Below, in pieces: positions 47,554 through 56,788 of a stretch of 64,000 bases of DNA. Position 1 is the first letter of the stretch; the number at the start of each line of letters is the position of its first letter. The stretch is taken from the IMG/VR virus record IMGVR_UViG_3300028891_000081, positions 62,001 to 126,000 of that record. One strand, given 5' to 3'. A program made the translations under genes and the position numbers. This DNA comes from a virus. Below the pieces are notes generated by a model. That model had not been told where the DNA came from and made no database searches. It was given only the letters and a program-made list of their open reading frames with translations.

Positions 47554-50500
47554 TTATACCTCCTTCCTCTTTACCTTTGTCTTTATGTATTGTTTAGCTT
47601 TCTCTAAAGATAAAGATATCTTAGATAGGTTGAGGAACACAGTAAGCTTGCTAGCAAACAGCTGTAAGACTATGGATATCTCCATTATCACCTGATAAGA
47701 GTAGCCAAAGACAAGCTTAGCTCTCACAAACGAAGTAGCTATCATGTGTCTGATCCATAGTGTTTTTCCTATAGAGCTCCTTATTTTGTAGAGAATGCTG
47801 GTGAAAAGCACAGCTAGGTTCCTGACAGTATACCTGATAGGCATAGTTCTTGGACGTAGAATAAGGACAGTATAAACAATTGATAGGACAGCACTTATTC
47901 TTCCTCCTATATCATAAAGAGCTGTCATTGACCTCTGAGCCAGGTGCCTTACTGTATACTTTATCCTTGTAACTTTGTAAAGTAGCACTCTGGTGCTGTA
48001 CATGACAGACATGGTCAAGCTTGCTATATGGACTAAACTATATACAATATCCATTGTCCTTAATCCAATGTTCTTGATTCTATATCTGAGAGATATAGTT
48101 ACGAGCTTAATGTTCAAGAGCCCATAATAGGTCCTTAGGAAAGTTCTGGTTCTTGCTATAGTGCCATAAAGTATGGATACAAGTCTTATTCTTAAGGTAT
48201 AAAGGACATACTTCAAGCTGAACGTACTAAATGCCAGATTCAACACTCTATACCCCAGCGTTAAAAGCTTGTAGATAGATGTGATTATGTATACTCTGTA
48301 GAGTAGTGAAAATGATTTGCCTATTCTTTCAATGACTGTGTAAGCTATGCTGGCTGTTCTGGCTACCAAGGCCTTTATTGAATGTGCCAGTGTTGTGACT
48401 AAATAGACCAGAACGTTAACATTGAACTTTAGAACTGAAGTCTTGAATGCTATTGTTAATATACTGAATACTACTCTAAGACTCCTGGATAAAGTGTTAA
48501 GGATAGAATACATAGAAACCATAAGCTTACTCTGTAGAGACCTTATGCTGAAGCTTATCCATAGACTCCTTAGTGAATAGACCAGAACTGTATAGAACAT
48601 GGAAGTATATCTGAGAGATATAGATACTATAGAGTATGTCTTGGATAGAGCTCTGTATACAGAAGACAAAACATTGTGAACCAGGCTTAGTAGCTTACCT
48701 ATTGGAACAAGGATAGAATACACCATAGATATAGAGCTATAAATAATCCCTCCAAGATTGTAAATAATGCCCAGAGTCTTCTCTATGAACCATCCTACTT
48801 TATACCTTATGTCCAGAGCTCTGAAGGTTCTTGCAGCTAAGCTGTAAATTACTCCAATAGCTCTAAGAGCTATCAGTCTAACTTGGTGTACTATAGACAG
48901 AGTCCTTAATAGTGTCACAAATGAACTATATCTGAGAGATATAGATCCAGCAATATAGGCTAGTAAGGCATAGAGAATAGACATCTTCTTGAATGTGGAG
49001 TTTAAAACATTGTATATTGATATAAAGGTTCTGGATACCATGATGTTGAGAGAATAATAAGCATGTAGAAGCTTGGTCATTATAGATAGAAGAGAATGTC
49101 TTATGGTTAGCAGCCTAAGGGATAGAGTTCTTACATTATAAAGTAAAGACCAAAGCTTGGTAGCCAGATTCCTTACTACATACTTAACATTTACCTCCTT
49201 CTTTACAAGTACCAGAGCTGAGTATACAAGCATCAAAGTCTTATAGACAGATGGACCTAGTACTTGGTAGACAATGGATAGCCTTCTGAATATTCTGGAA
49301 ATAACGGCATAGACAGAAGATATTTGCCTGGATACAAGATTGAGCAAAGTATACGTCAAGCTAACAGGCCTGTAAAGCTTAGCTATGAGGCTGAATAATA
49401 CTGTTGCCTGTCTATAGATTAAAGTCTTAATGTTCCATCTAGCCATCAAGGCTTTAGCTCTGAGTATTAGAACTGAATAGATTGAGGATATGGACTGTGA
49501 TACCAAGCTTTTAACAGAATAGACTAGCTGGATTGACTTCCAAAGATACTGAATTGTTGAATGGAGAGACACTAAAGCTCTGCTTACCAGTGAACTTAGG
49601 CTATAAATGAAGCTGGTACTCTTCTCTACCAAGTTCTTTATGGTGAACCTGATGTAGATGTTCCTTAGGGTAAAGCTAAGCAGGTTATAGACAGAGATGA
49701 GAACCTTGTATGCTATAGCCCCAAGGATAAAGTACCTAAATCCAAGCTTCCTTAGAGCTCTACCAATACCAGAATAGACTAAGCTAGCACTGTTAAAGAC
49801 CAGGTTTCTCAGGGTATAAAAGTACACTATGCTCTTGTATATCTGAGATAAGACTCCGTAGACAACTGAGAAAGCTCTGTAAGCCAGACCAGAAACATCA
49901 TATACTAAGCCTATAGCTTTCAGTCTGAGCTGAAGTACAGAATAAAGCATTGATGATATCTTACTAGCAAGGCTTCTAACAGCATAGGACAGGGACAAGC
50001 TTCTAAGAGCTATTATGGTTAGAAGGTATCTTAAGGCTATAAGCTTTGGAACAAGATTGAGAAGTGAATAGGCAGAGTAGAGATACCTCTCGACTATAGA
50101 TAGTACATTGAAGGTAAAAGCTGTTATCTTGCTAATCAGCTCCCTGATAGAGTATCCTACTCCTATGGTCTTAGCTCTCAATCCCAGTAATCTGAACTTC
50201 AAGCTTGTCTCAGAATAGGCTGTCCTAAACACTGTAAACTTGAAGTGTAGAATCCTGCTTTTAAAAGCCAGTATACTGTATAAGTAATAAAGTGTCCTAT
50301 AGACCGTCTGGAATGGATATGCTACACTGTATAGTATCTTTAGATACCTTGCAGATATGGAAATAATGCTGTAGACAATCTGGGTGATACTGGATACCAA
50401 TCCCTTAATGTTATAGCTTAGCCCAAATAGTCTAGTTCTGGTCTGGAACAATCTATAGATTAACCCAACAGTCTTCCATATCGATGAATAAGATGAGTAT

Positions 50501-53500
50501 AAGATGGAGACTAGAGCTGAAGCTAGGCTTTTCAAATTATACTTTAGCTGTATATCTTTGAGTCTCAGTACATATCCCGAATATACTATTACTAACTTTC
50601 TAAGTTTATATTCGAGTACACTGAAGACTATGACAAGGCTGGTATAGACATACCTTAGAATACTATATCCGAGAGATATAGTTCTTGAAGCTAGAGACTT
50701 CAAATCATATGGTAAGACAATGTTTCTAGATACTATACTAAGTAGGGCATACCTTGAGCTGAACCTTCTAAAGGTAGTTCTCAGTATAGAGTAGAGAAAG
50801 CTCATAGTTCTAAAGACTGTCTGATAAGCTAGAGCTATTGAATAAACAATAGAGAGTATCTTTGAGCTGATAGAGGATAGACTAAACTTGAGTATTGCAA
50901 CTCTTGATGTTAACCTATTAAGTATATATGAGACTACTGAAAACCTGGAAACAAGAGTGTGAATAGAATACCTCAAACCAGATGTTCTATGTACTAGGCC
51001 AGAAAGCAAATATCTGATGGTTGATAGCTTCCAAACAAGATTGGATAAGCTGAAGACCAAAGATAGAGGTTTCCCAGCTAGCTTAAACAGTGAAAACTTT
51101 AGAGCTGAAAGTCTGGATATTATATTAAGAATGGAATACCTTATTCCTAAAGTTAGGGATTGGATCCTCTCTATTGAATATACAATTGAGACAGCTCGGA
51201 GTATTGCCACTCTTAAGACGTACTTGAAATGGAAAGCTAAAAGTGTTAGACTTCTGATATTAACCAAGAGGCTGATGGCTCTGTGTAAAATAGAACGAGT
51301 GGTATATAACAGTGAGAATGATTTGAAAGCTAAAGCTCTAATAGAATAAGCCAATGATGAGGTTCTAAATTGTTTCTTAAAGAGGAAGTACAAGAGTGTA
51401 ATTTGTTTAGATACAGCCTGGAAAGGAGCTTGTATCCGGTATAAAAGACTGAGCTCTCTGAACCTAAAGCTGAAAAGGCTATGGAGAAAAGATAAAAGTC
51501 TTCCAGATAAAGTCCTTATCTTATGAGCCATGTCAAGGTACCTATATTTAATGGCTAAGAGATTGTGTAAAGCTACTGAGTTCCTAAATGCAAGTTTCTT
51601 TAAAGAGTGGAGAGAAACAACATCTCTAGCTCTTAGGTTATACAACTTGTACTGAAGTGCACCAGCCTTGCTTGTTAAATTATGGATAGAGAACCTAGAG
51701 ACACACATCTTGAACTTTCTAGATATGGAGCTAAACTTGACAGCTAAAAGCTTAGATGCATACGTAACACCAAGAAGAACAGAATAAATCAAAACCATAT
51801 ATCTCTTCACTATTCCTCCGGTACCATACAGAATAGCAGAGAATCGACTGGCCATTTGTGAGCCAGAATAGAAGATTCCAGTTCTCTCCTCTTCTGTTCC
51901 CCATGTGCTATGTGAAGGTTCAGGTTCCACATATTTCCTAATAGCTATCCAGTCATACTCCACATAATCACTCAGCTCATCAGCAAAAGCATCAACTCCT
52001 AAACCTACCTCTCCGGATAACATAGTTGAATCTATAGTTGACAGATAATCAGCTCCAGGAGCTATCTGTGTTGAGATGGTACTTCCATATCCCCTAATGT
52101 ACCCAATATACCAAGTGTTAGCAGTAGATGGAAAAGTTCCAGTCTGATCAGTTGGTGCTTGAGCTTGACCAGGCCATACTCTTAACTTAGTATTATCCTC
52201 AGGCTTATAGAAGCTAACATGATATCCTTTATGTCTTCTTGGACTAGTATATACATCTGCAGTTTGTCTAAAGCCAATATGTCCTCTTCCGCCAGAGGTA
52301 AATCTCCATTTTACTCTTACTTCCACATCACCAAATGTATCTTTAGTTCTTATTTGATGATATCCAAATGTACCCTTAAGGATAGAATTGGACACTGAGA
52401 ACCTATGGAGCTCATATTGCCAGATAGATGTATCTAGGCTTTCTCCATCAAAGTCATCAAAGAACTCAAAGATGTTATATGGATTACTCAAATCTCCTGG
52501 TACATCTGGGTTGCCATAATACATGTAAATAGTAGCAGGAGAAGTACTAAGATCATCGTCTATTTTTACCCAGAACTTGGCATAGTCACTGTCTTGTTTA
52601 TCTTCTATCCAGTAGTTAAGCTGAGTAAACCCATCAGCTTTTGTAAACCTAATATCTGAAAAGTCACTGTTGCACTTTCCATCGAGGTAAACTGTACCTC
52701 CATTGTCAGTTCCAGAAGAATAGAAAGTTGTAACGGCAACTTTGTATCCAGTACCAGCTCCAGAAGCTGAATTAACCACATGACTCTTCCTATACTGCCA
52801 ATTGGTTAGCTTGAATGATCCAACATTTCTGAACGTTAGCTTCTTGTCCCTACATGCTGCAACTAATGCTTTCCCCACCTTCTGAAGGGTGAGTATAAAC
52901 TTGTCCAGGTTGTCTGAGAATGAAGAGATTACGGAAACAGCTGCTAAGATACTAAATATCAAGCTTAGAAGCTTGGAAATCTTCTGGTATGAGATTACTT
53001 TATATAATAACCCTAATAATCTTGAAACTATCTCAATAGCCTGGAAAGCTGCTGTGTCTATTCTCTGGTTTGAACCTTCATTACATCTGAAAGTTACTTC
53101 ACATCCCACAGCACTTCCACAAGCACTGGTGGTACCTAGGGCATATTCAACAAACAGATATTCATTAGAAAAGCTCAGTTCTCCTATGGAGGCAGTCCCA
53201 CTTAGATTATAAGTTGTACTGGCTGCTGGAGAGCTGACGGTTGCTATAGTCAACCATGAAGTAAGAGCAGTAGCTCCAGAACCATCAGCATTGGATGACT
53301 TCCATAATCTAGCATATACAGTAACGTTTCCAGTAACATACTTGCCTGTTATAATAGTAACATAAAAAGTCCAGTTACCAGACTGGAAAGTACCATTAAG
53401 GGTAGAGTCAGTTCTCCATCCATACTGATCAAAAGTAGCTGGTAAGTCTGATGTTATAGTAGTGTTTTCAGTTCCTGGGATTACCTTCATATATCCGGTT

Positions 53501-53655
53501 TGATCCTTAGGAAAAGTTACATAAGATGTATCATCTGCACTACTAGGAGCTGTCTCTACTAACTTCCATAGACTAGAATATCCAGTACCAGAATTACTCA
53601 GGTAGTAAGTTGGATCTACTCCAAGACTCCCATAGAGTAGTCTTTTCTTACCCAT
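47554..53655 (-). CDS. giant virion protein with DUF2341 module and 14-residue repeats
   Basis: 2033 aa. Residues 1-220 form a beta-rich domain (YLSNSGTGYSSLWKLVE ... FDQYGWRTDSTLNGTF). Residues about 283-592 are a complete DUF2341/concanavalin-like module (WQYRKSHVVNSASGAGTGYKV, KCNSDFSDIRFTKADG, FFDDFDGESLDTSIW, RKYVEPEPS). Residues about 602-1975 consist of a 14-residue repeat with consensus [RK]-x-[IL]-S-[IL]-x-Y-S-[IVL]-x-x-[LI]-[VA]-S. It ends with a short basic tail. Length and gene position fit a fibre or tape-measure-like protein; the binding module favours an extended adhesive fibre. I know of no described family with this repeat. Confidence 0.7.
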   Translation of the reverse strand: MGKKRLLYGSLGVDPTYYLSNSGTGYSSLWKLVETAPSSADDTSYVTFPKDQTGYMKVIPGTENTTITSDLPATFDQYGWRTDSTLNGTFQSGNWTFYVTIITGKYVTGNVTVYARLWKSSNADGSGATALTSWLTIATVSSPAASTTYNLSGTASIGELSFSNEYLFVEYALGTTSACGSAVGCEVTFRCNEGSNQRIDTAAFQAIEIVSRLLGLLYKVISYQKISKLLSLIFSILAAVSVISSFSDNLDKFILTLQKVGKALVAACRDKKLTFRNVGSFKLTNWQYRKSHVVNSASGAGTGYKVAVTTFYSSGTDNGGTVYLDGKCNSDFSDIRFTKADGFTQLNYWIEDKQDSDYAKFWVKIDDDLSTSPATIYMYYGNPDVPGDLSNPYNIFEFFDDFDGESLDTSIWQYELHRFSVSNSILKGTFGYHQIRTKDTFGDVEVRVKWRFTSGGRGHIGFRQTADVYTSPRRHKGYHVSFYKPEDNTKLRVWPGQAQAPTDQTGTFPSTANTWYIGYIRGYGSTISTQIAPGADYLSTIDSTMLSGEVGLGVDAFADELSDYVEYDWIAIRKYVEPEPSHSTWGTEEERTGIFYSGSQMASRFSAILYGTGGIVKRYMVLIYSVLLGVTYASKLLAVKFSSISRKFKMCVSRFSIHNLTSKAGALQYKLYNLRARDVVSLHSLKKLAFRNSVALHNLLAIKYRYLDMAHKIRTLSGRLLSFLHSLFSFRFRELSLLYRIQAPFQAVSKQITLLYFLFKKQFRTSSLAYSIRALAFKSFSLLYTTRSILHRAISLLVNIRSLTLLAFHFKYVLRVAILRAVSIVYSIERIQSLTLGIRYSILNIISRLSALKFSLFKLAGKPLSLVFSLSNLVWKLSTIRYLLSGLVHRTSGLRYSIHTLVSRFSVVSYILNRLTSRVAILKFSLSSISSKILSIVYSIALAYQTVFRTMSFLYSILRTTFRRFSSRYALLSIVSRNIVLPYDLKSLASRTISLGYSILRYVYTSLVIVFSVLEYKLRKLVIVYSGYVLRLKDIQLKYNLKSLASALVSILYSSYSSIWKTVGLIYRLFQTRTRLFGLSYNIKGLVSSITQIVYSIISISARYLKILYSVAYPFQTVYRTLYYLYSILAFKSRILHFKFTVFRTAYSETSLKFRLLGLRAKTIGVGYSIRELISKITAFTFNVLSIVERYLYSAYSLLNLVPKLIALRYLLTIIALRSLSLSYAVRSLASKISSMLYSVLQLRLKAIGLVYDVSGLAYRAFSVVYGVLSQIYKSIVYFYTLRNLVFNSASLVYSGIGRALRKLGFRYFILGAIAYKVLISVYNLLSFTLRNIYIRFTIKNLVEKSTSFIYSLSSLVSRALVSLHSTIQYLWKSIQLVYSVKSLVSQSISSIYSVLILRAKALMARWNIKTLIYRQATVLFSLIAKLYRPVSLTYTLLNLVSRQISSVYAVISRIFRRLSIVYQVLGPSVYKTLMLVYSALVLVKKEVNVKYVVRNLATKLWSLLYNVRTLSLRLLTIRHSLLSIMTKLLHAYYSLNIMVSRTFISIYNVLNSTFKKMSILYALLAYIAGSISLRYSSFVTLLRTLSIVHQVRLIALRAIGVIYSLAARTFRALDIRYKVGWFIEKTLGIIYNLGGIIYSSISMVYSILVPIGKLLSLVHNVLSSVYRALSKTYSIVSISLRYTSMFYTVLVYSLRSLWISFSIRSLQSKLMVSMYSILNTLSRSLRVVFSILTIAFKTSVLKFNVNVLVYLVTTLAHSIKALVARTASIAYTVIERIGKSFSLLYRVYIITSIYKLLTLGYRVLNLAFSTFSLKYVLYTLRIRLVSILYGTIARTRTFLRTYYGLLNIKLVTISLRYRIKNIGLRTMDIVYSLVHIASLTMSVMYSTRVLLYKVTRIKYTVRHLAQRSMTALYDIGGRISAVLSIVYTVLILRPRTMPIRYTVRNLAVLFTSILYKIRSSIGKTLWIRHMIATSFVRAKLVFGYSYQVIMEISIVLQLFASKLTVFLNLSKISLSLEKAKQYIKTKVKRKEV
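48081..48097 (+). repeat. dispersed palindrome TATATCYGAGAGATATA
   Basis: Exact copy (Y=T) inside the giant repeat gene, which is on the other strand and reads it as ISLRYR. Confidence 0.85.
48606..48622 (+). repeat. dispersed palindrome TATATCYGAGAGATATA
   Basis: Exact copy (Y=T) in the giant gene, read as ISLRYT but out of register with the 14-residue repeat (ISL ends one unit, RY starts the next). Confidence 0.85.
48927..48943 (+). repeat. dispersed palindrome TATATCYGAGAGATATA
   Basis: Exact copy (Y=T) in the giant gene, read as SISLRYS, in register with the protein repeat. Confidence 0.85.
50664..50680 (+). repeat. dispersed palindrome TATATCYGAGAGATATA
   Basis: Exact copy (Y=C) in the giant gene, read as TISLGYS. 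Confidence 0.85.
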
Positions 53656-53990
53656 TTCTTACCCTCTTCATCAACCCAGTAAAACGAACAACATTCTGGA
53701 GTAACCAGGGGAGTCTTGGGGAAGCTCTTCCTTACCTCTAAGCTACATCCTCTTACACATCCAGTATTCACAGTTATATCTTTGTCAAATATGTCACATA
53801 ACATGATGATATTCCCTGAGCTGTCACCTACTCCCTTAAAGCTCTCTCCTTTCTTTATGTCCCTAAGAGCTACTATACGAAGATGAGGACAAAATGTGGT
53901 ACAACATCCTCCACAGTGATTACACTTTCCTTTCCTGTAATAGACTTTGCCAGTATGTGGATCTTTCCATCTAACCGTATCTTTACTCAT
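53616..53990 (-). CDS. YkgJ-type cysteine-cluster protein
   Basis: 124 aa. KCNHCGGCCTTFCPHL near residue 22 is the C-x-x-C-x-x-C-C cluster of the YkgJ family (zinc or iron-sulfur binding), and further Cys follow (MLCDIFD, TGCVRGCSL, PECCSFYW). Function of the family is uncertain. It overlaps the start of the giant gene by 40 bp. Located among virion genes, it might process or modify virion parts; that is speculative. Confidence 0.65.
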   Translation of the reverse strand: MSKDTVRWKDPHTGKVYYRKGKCNHCGGCCTTFCPHLRIVALRDIKKGESFKGVGDSSGNIIMLCDIFDKDITVNTGCVRGCSLEVRKSFPKTPLVTPECCSFYWVDEEGKKWVRKDYSMGVLE

Positions 53991-53991
53991 T

Positions 53992-55185
53992 TCACTTGCT
54001 CACCTTGGCTTTCACATCATATTTACCCAGGTTCCAAGTATCAGGTGGATCAATATAAGTGTAAGCATAATATCTCATTGTTCCTGTCTTAACGTAAGTA
54101 GTAGCTCCAAATGGTCCAAGCATATTATCTAGTTCATCTCTTAACCAGAAATTAACTGCATAGCTGCCAGCAGGTAGATCTTCAATATCATGCCATACAC
54201 ATTTGAGCTGGACAGAGTTAGAGCCAGGTCTTTCTACAGAGCTAGGAGTAGCTGTGACTTCCTCTATTACAAAATGTCTAGGATCAAAGGCAAAGAAGTG
54301 AGGGGTTTCTTTTGTACTTGACCTGTCAGGATCCCATGTAGAACCTCCAACATGATAAATAGTACCTTTGTATACATCTGCAAACCTAGACTTGTGGAAT
54401 AGCTCTAAGAAAGGATGTAGTCTAGGTACTGGCCAGTCCCATGAGTCAGAAGCTAAAGTATAAGGCCATACTCCCACTTCATCATTAGCATAAATGAAAG
54501 TCTTAATAACATAAACGACTCCATCTAAGGGTTTCCATGAAAGAGCTAAGTCCTTAGCTTCTCCATAATTGTCTGGAGGAAATGTTCTACTTGTATCCCA
54601 TGAATCCAAGGTTGTATCATAAATTTGAATGGTACGTTGCAAGCTTGAATCAGTGTTCCATCCACCTATCACAATAATACTGTTGCCATTAACACAGGAT
54701 CCTCCCTTATGAGTAGGATAAGGGACACTAGTCTTGGTAATCCATGTATTGTTTTCATAATCATAAGCTTCATTTTCATATCTAGGAGATGTCTGGTTCC
54801 TACTTCCACCTATAACATATAAAGTTCCATTAACTTCTCCTCCCACGACGTCCCATCTGTAAGTTGGTAGATCAGCTTTCTGTGTCCAGGTGTCATTTGG
54901 AATGTCATACTTATAGAAATAGTATCCATCAGGATACCCAGTGTGTACATACAAAGACTGAGGTTCTAATGAAGCAGCTATACCAGCATCTCCTATCTGG
55001 GGACATGATGAAAGGGTTGACCAAGCTCCTGCAGCTATATCATAGGCATATAGGTCACTGTATCTGTTCATAGCTGAATCTCTTCCACCCTCAGAGTACA
55101 GGGTACCCCCAATTATCTTATCGTTAGCATATATGATTCCTCTAGGCCTATCAGGTAAAGATATCCATCTCCCCCAATCTTCCAC
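53992..55185 (-). CDS. kelch-repeat beta-propeller virion protein
   Basis: 397 aa. At least five kelch-like blades, e.g. NGTLYVIGGSRNQTSPRYE, NSIIVIGGWNTDSSLQ and GTIYHVGGSTWDPD, each with G-G and a following aromatic pair (NDTWTQKADLP, NNTWITKTSVP). Residues about 310-397 form a C-terminal Ig-like domain (VEEVTATPSSVERPGSNSVQL-like). Kelch propellers bind glycans or proteins, so it is likely a virion adhesin or tail tip protein. GTG start behind GGAGGG. Confidence 0.8.
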   Translation of the reverse strand: MEDWGRWISLPDRPRGIIYANDKIIGGTLYSEGGRDSAMNRYSDLYAYDIAAGAWSTLSSCPQIGDAGIAASLEPQSLYVHTGYPDGYYFYKYDIPNDTWTQKADLPTYRWDVVGGEVNGTLYVIGGSRNQTSPRYENEAYDYENNTWITKTSVPYPTHKGGSCVNGNSIIVIGGWNTDSSLQRTIQIYDTTLDSWDTSRTFPPDNYGEAKDLALSWKPLDGVVYVIKTFIYANDEVGVWPYTLASDSWDWPVPRLHPFLELFHKSRFADVYKGTIYHVGGSTWDPDRSSTKETPHFFAFDPRHFVIEEVTATPSSVERPGSNSVQLKCVWHDIEDLPAGSYAVNFWLRDELDNMLGPFGATTYVKTGTMRYYAYTYIDPPDTWNLGKYDVKAKVSK

Positions 55186-55660
55186 TCTTTAATCCCTCCA
55201 GGATTTCCCTAGTTATATGAGCTGCCACTCTTACTCTGGCATTTATTTCAGCTATTCTATCAACTTGTGCTTGAGCTATGTCATGAGCTTTTGACTTCAA
55301 GATAGGCTTGAATCCTGGTTCTCCTGGCATATGCCACTGAAACATTTTACCAGGGATACCGGTAGGACTTGTATAATAAACGTAATATGCTGTACCTCCT
55401 TGCTGGATTAGCTCTTTAAACTTCTCAAGCTCCCTTTTAGATGATAACGGTTTCTTTCTATTGTTCCTTATGTCATCAAGATCTATATCGGATAAAACAG
55501 AGATAGTAAACCTTGAAGCTTCCTCTTGGAGAATAGCATCAGTATCTATCTCAGAAAGCTTCTGGGCTATGTAATCTCTATTTACCTCTACGTGTCTTTC
55601 ATATACTATACTCAAGTTATGTGAGACTGCAAATCTTACCTTGTCAATATCCAGAGGCAT
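55151..55660 (-). CDS. hypothetical virion-cluster protein, 169 aa
   Basis: Mostly helical, charged protein with a central GGTAYYVYYTSPTGIPGKMFQWHMPGEPG-type Gly/Pro/aromatic segment and a helical C-terminus (AQAQVDRIAEINARVRVAAHITREILEGL). No family recognised. It overlaps the kelch gene by 35 bp and follows the membrane protein. Part of the tail-like block by position. Confidence 0.5.
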   Translation of the reverse strand: MPLDIDKVRFAVSHNLSIVYERHVEVNRDYIAQKLSEIDTDAILQEEASRFTISVLSDIDLDDIRNNRKKPLSSKRELEKFKELIQQGGTAYYVYYTSPTGIPGKMFQWHMPGEPGFKPILKSKAHDIAQAQVDRIAEINARVRVAAHITREILEGLKSGRLGEMDIFT

Positions 55661-55665
55661 CTACT

Positions 55666-56079
55666 TCACCTCAGCCTCTTCCACTTGCATGGTAAATCTA
55701 GTGAGGGATTGTCTATCTTTGCTAAGCACTTGCCACACCTGGTAAACCCTAAACACTCACCCCTTCTGTACCAGTTCCTATGCCTATAGTTCATCACTAT
55801 TAAAGCTTCACCATCCCTGCTATATCCAGTTCCACTGATGATTATTAATGCTTCTCTACTTTTGCCATACACACATCTCTTACAAGCTTTAAGGATACCA
55901 TAGGAGAATGCCATGCCCTGAACCTTACTCAGCTGTTTGTATATGAGGTATACTCCCAATAGGATAAGTAACAAAAAATATTTCAGGATATTTTTGATGT
56001 ACTCCCTGATAGTCATCCTGTTGATATTGAGGCCTAAGCCTGAAATAAATGGTTGAAGCTCCGGGAAGTGTAGCTTCAT
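55666..56079 (-). CDS. membrane protein with C-terminal cysteine pairs
   Basis: 137 aa. One strong transmembrane span at about residues 33-48 (YFLLLILLGVYLIY) follows a short amphipathic N-terminus. Then ACKRCVYG and RCGKCLAK suggest a zinc site on the other side. Topology and function are unclear; it sits just after the 219-aa structural gene. Confidence 0.5.
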   Translation of the reverse strand: MKLHFPELQPFISGLGLNINRMTIREYIKNILKYFLLLILLGVYLIYKQLSKVQGMAFSYGILKACKRCVYGKSREALIIISGTGYSRDGEALIVMNYRHRNWYRRGECLGFTRCGKCLAKIDNPSLDLPCKWKRLR

Positions 56080-56080
56080 C

Positions 56081-56740
56081 CTAGTTCACTATTCTAGCTA
56101 TCAATCTCCTATCGAATGCTCTCTGTATGCTTAGACCGTTCCTTGTCCAGTTGACCGTAAAGACAACTGAGACTGGATAGACATAAGGTGAAGCTGAGGT
56201 CTCACCCTGAACCCGTATAGTACAGCTCCTGTTGTTGTAGGCTTCAGCTCCAGGAGGTATAGTTCTTTTTAGCCATATACCTGCCCAGTCATCAGGACCT
56301 ATAGAACCAACGTAATCTGCTCCTGAGATTTGAACCCAAGCAGAAGGATTACCTTCTTCAGTCCAGGTGATACCAGATGGTTCCACTGTCTCAGATGAAA
56401 TGGTCTGGATAGTACCGTCTGGGTTACCTTCAGTACCCTGAGGTCTTTCTACTCCAAAGTAGATGATGTCAAATGTGTTTGAAGCTCTCTCATATCCATC
56501 AACCCTGATAGAAGTGTTCATCCAGATGTGAGTTGTAAGAGTGTTGTGGATACCTATAGCCCTGTAGTGGTTGATGTTTCCAGACTGAGACTCTTGACCA
56601 GTTACATCATCAAACACATTGTTAGCTACCCCAGAAGGTATAGTGTTAGGGTTCAAGCTTCCACCAAGAGACTGTTCTGGGTTGGTTGTAGAGCCAGTAC
56701 CTGTATACTTAAACCACAAATCTGAACTTGTTATTGGCAT
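56081..56740 (-). CDS. putative major virion structural protein, 219 aa
   Basis: Beta-rich, Gly/Ser/Thr/Asn-rich protein (SSDLWFKYTGTGSTTNPEQSLGG, ITWTEEGNPSAWVQISGADYVG, WAGIWLKRTIPPGAEAYNNRS, YPVSVVFTVNW). It opens the virion operon with its own TATA box and a strong AGAGAGGTG site, as expected for an abundant tail-tube or fibre protein. The N-terminal pattern recurs in uncharacterised phage structural proteins; no motif is decisive. Confidence 0.5.
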   Translation of the reverse strand: MPITSSDLWFKYTGTGSTTNPEQSLGGSLNPNTIPSGVANNVFDDVTGQESQSGNINHYRAIGIHNTLTTHIWMNTSIRVDGYERASNTFDIIYFGVERPQGTEGNPDGTIQTISSETVEPSGITWTEEGNPSAWVQISGADYVGSIGPDDWAGIWLKRTIPPGAEAYNNRSCTIRVQGETSASPYVYPVSVVFTVNWTRNGLSIQRAFDRRLIARIVN

Positions 56741-56776
56741 ACCTTACACCTCTCTTTATGTTATATACTTACACAT

Positions 56777-56788
56777 GTTATTTAAAGC
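56777..56788 (-). promoter_or_regulatory. TATA-box promoter of the virion operon
   Basis: GCTTTAAATAAC on the minus strand about 40 bp before the ATG at 56740, just after the start of the gap that follows the DUF2153-like gene. AGAGAGGTGTAAGGT is the ribosome-binding region. Confidence 0.6.

Larger units (their letters stand above)
47730..51850 (-). repeat. array of ~95-98 degenerate 14-codon repeats
   Basis: Translated units such as RNIVLPYDLKSLAS, RTISLGYSILRYVY, KDIQLKYNLKSLAS and RSLSLSYAVRSLAS follow each other every 42 bp, with Tyr at position 7 and Arg/Lys at position 1. Three units are 16-17 residues long and follow PFQ or AYQ. DNA identity between units is low, so this is an ancient array, not a recent tandem expansion. 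Confidence 0.85.

Noticed and set aside
51017-51349. 110-codon plus-strand frame inside the giant gene
   Set aside because: It is antisense to the 14-residue repeat array, lacks a ribosome-binding site and shows no recognisable protein features.
47730-51850. Multi-pass membrane protein interpretation of the giant protein
   Set aside because: Hydrophobicity is high, but a strict 14-residue period with Arg/Lys and Tyr in every unit and no long uncharged spans argues against membrane helices.
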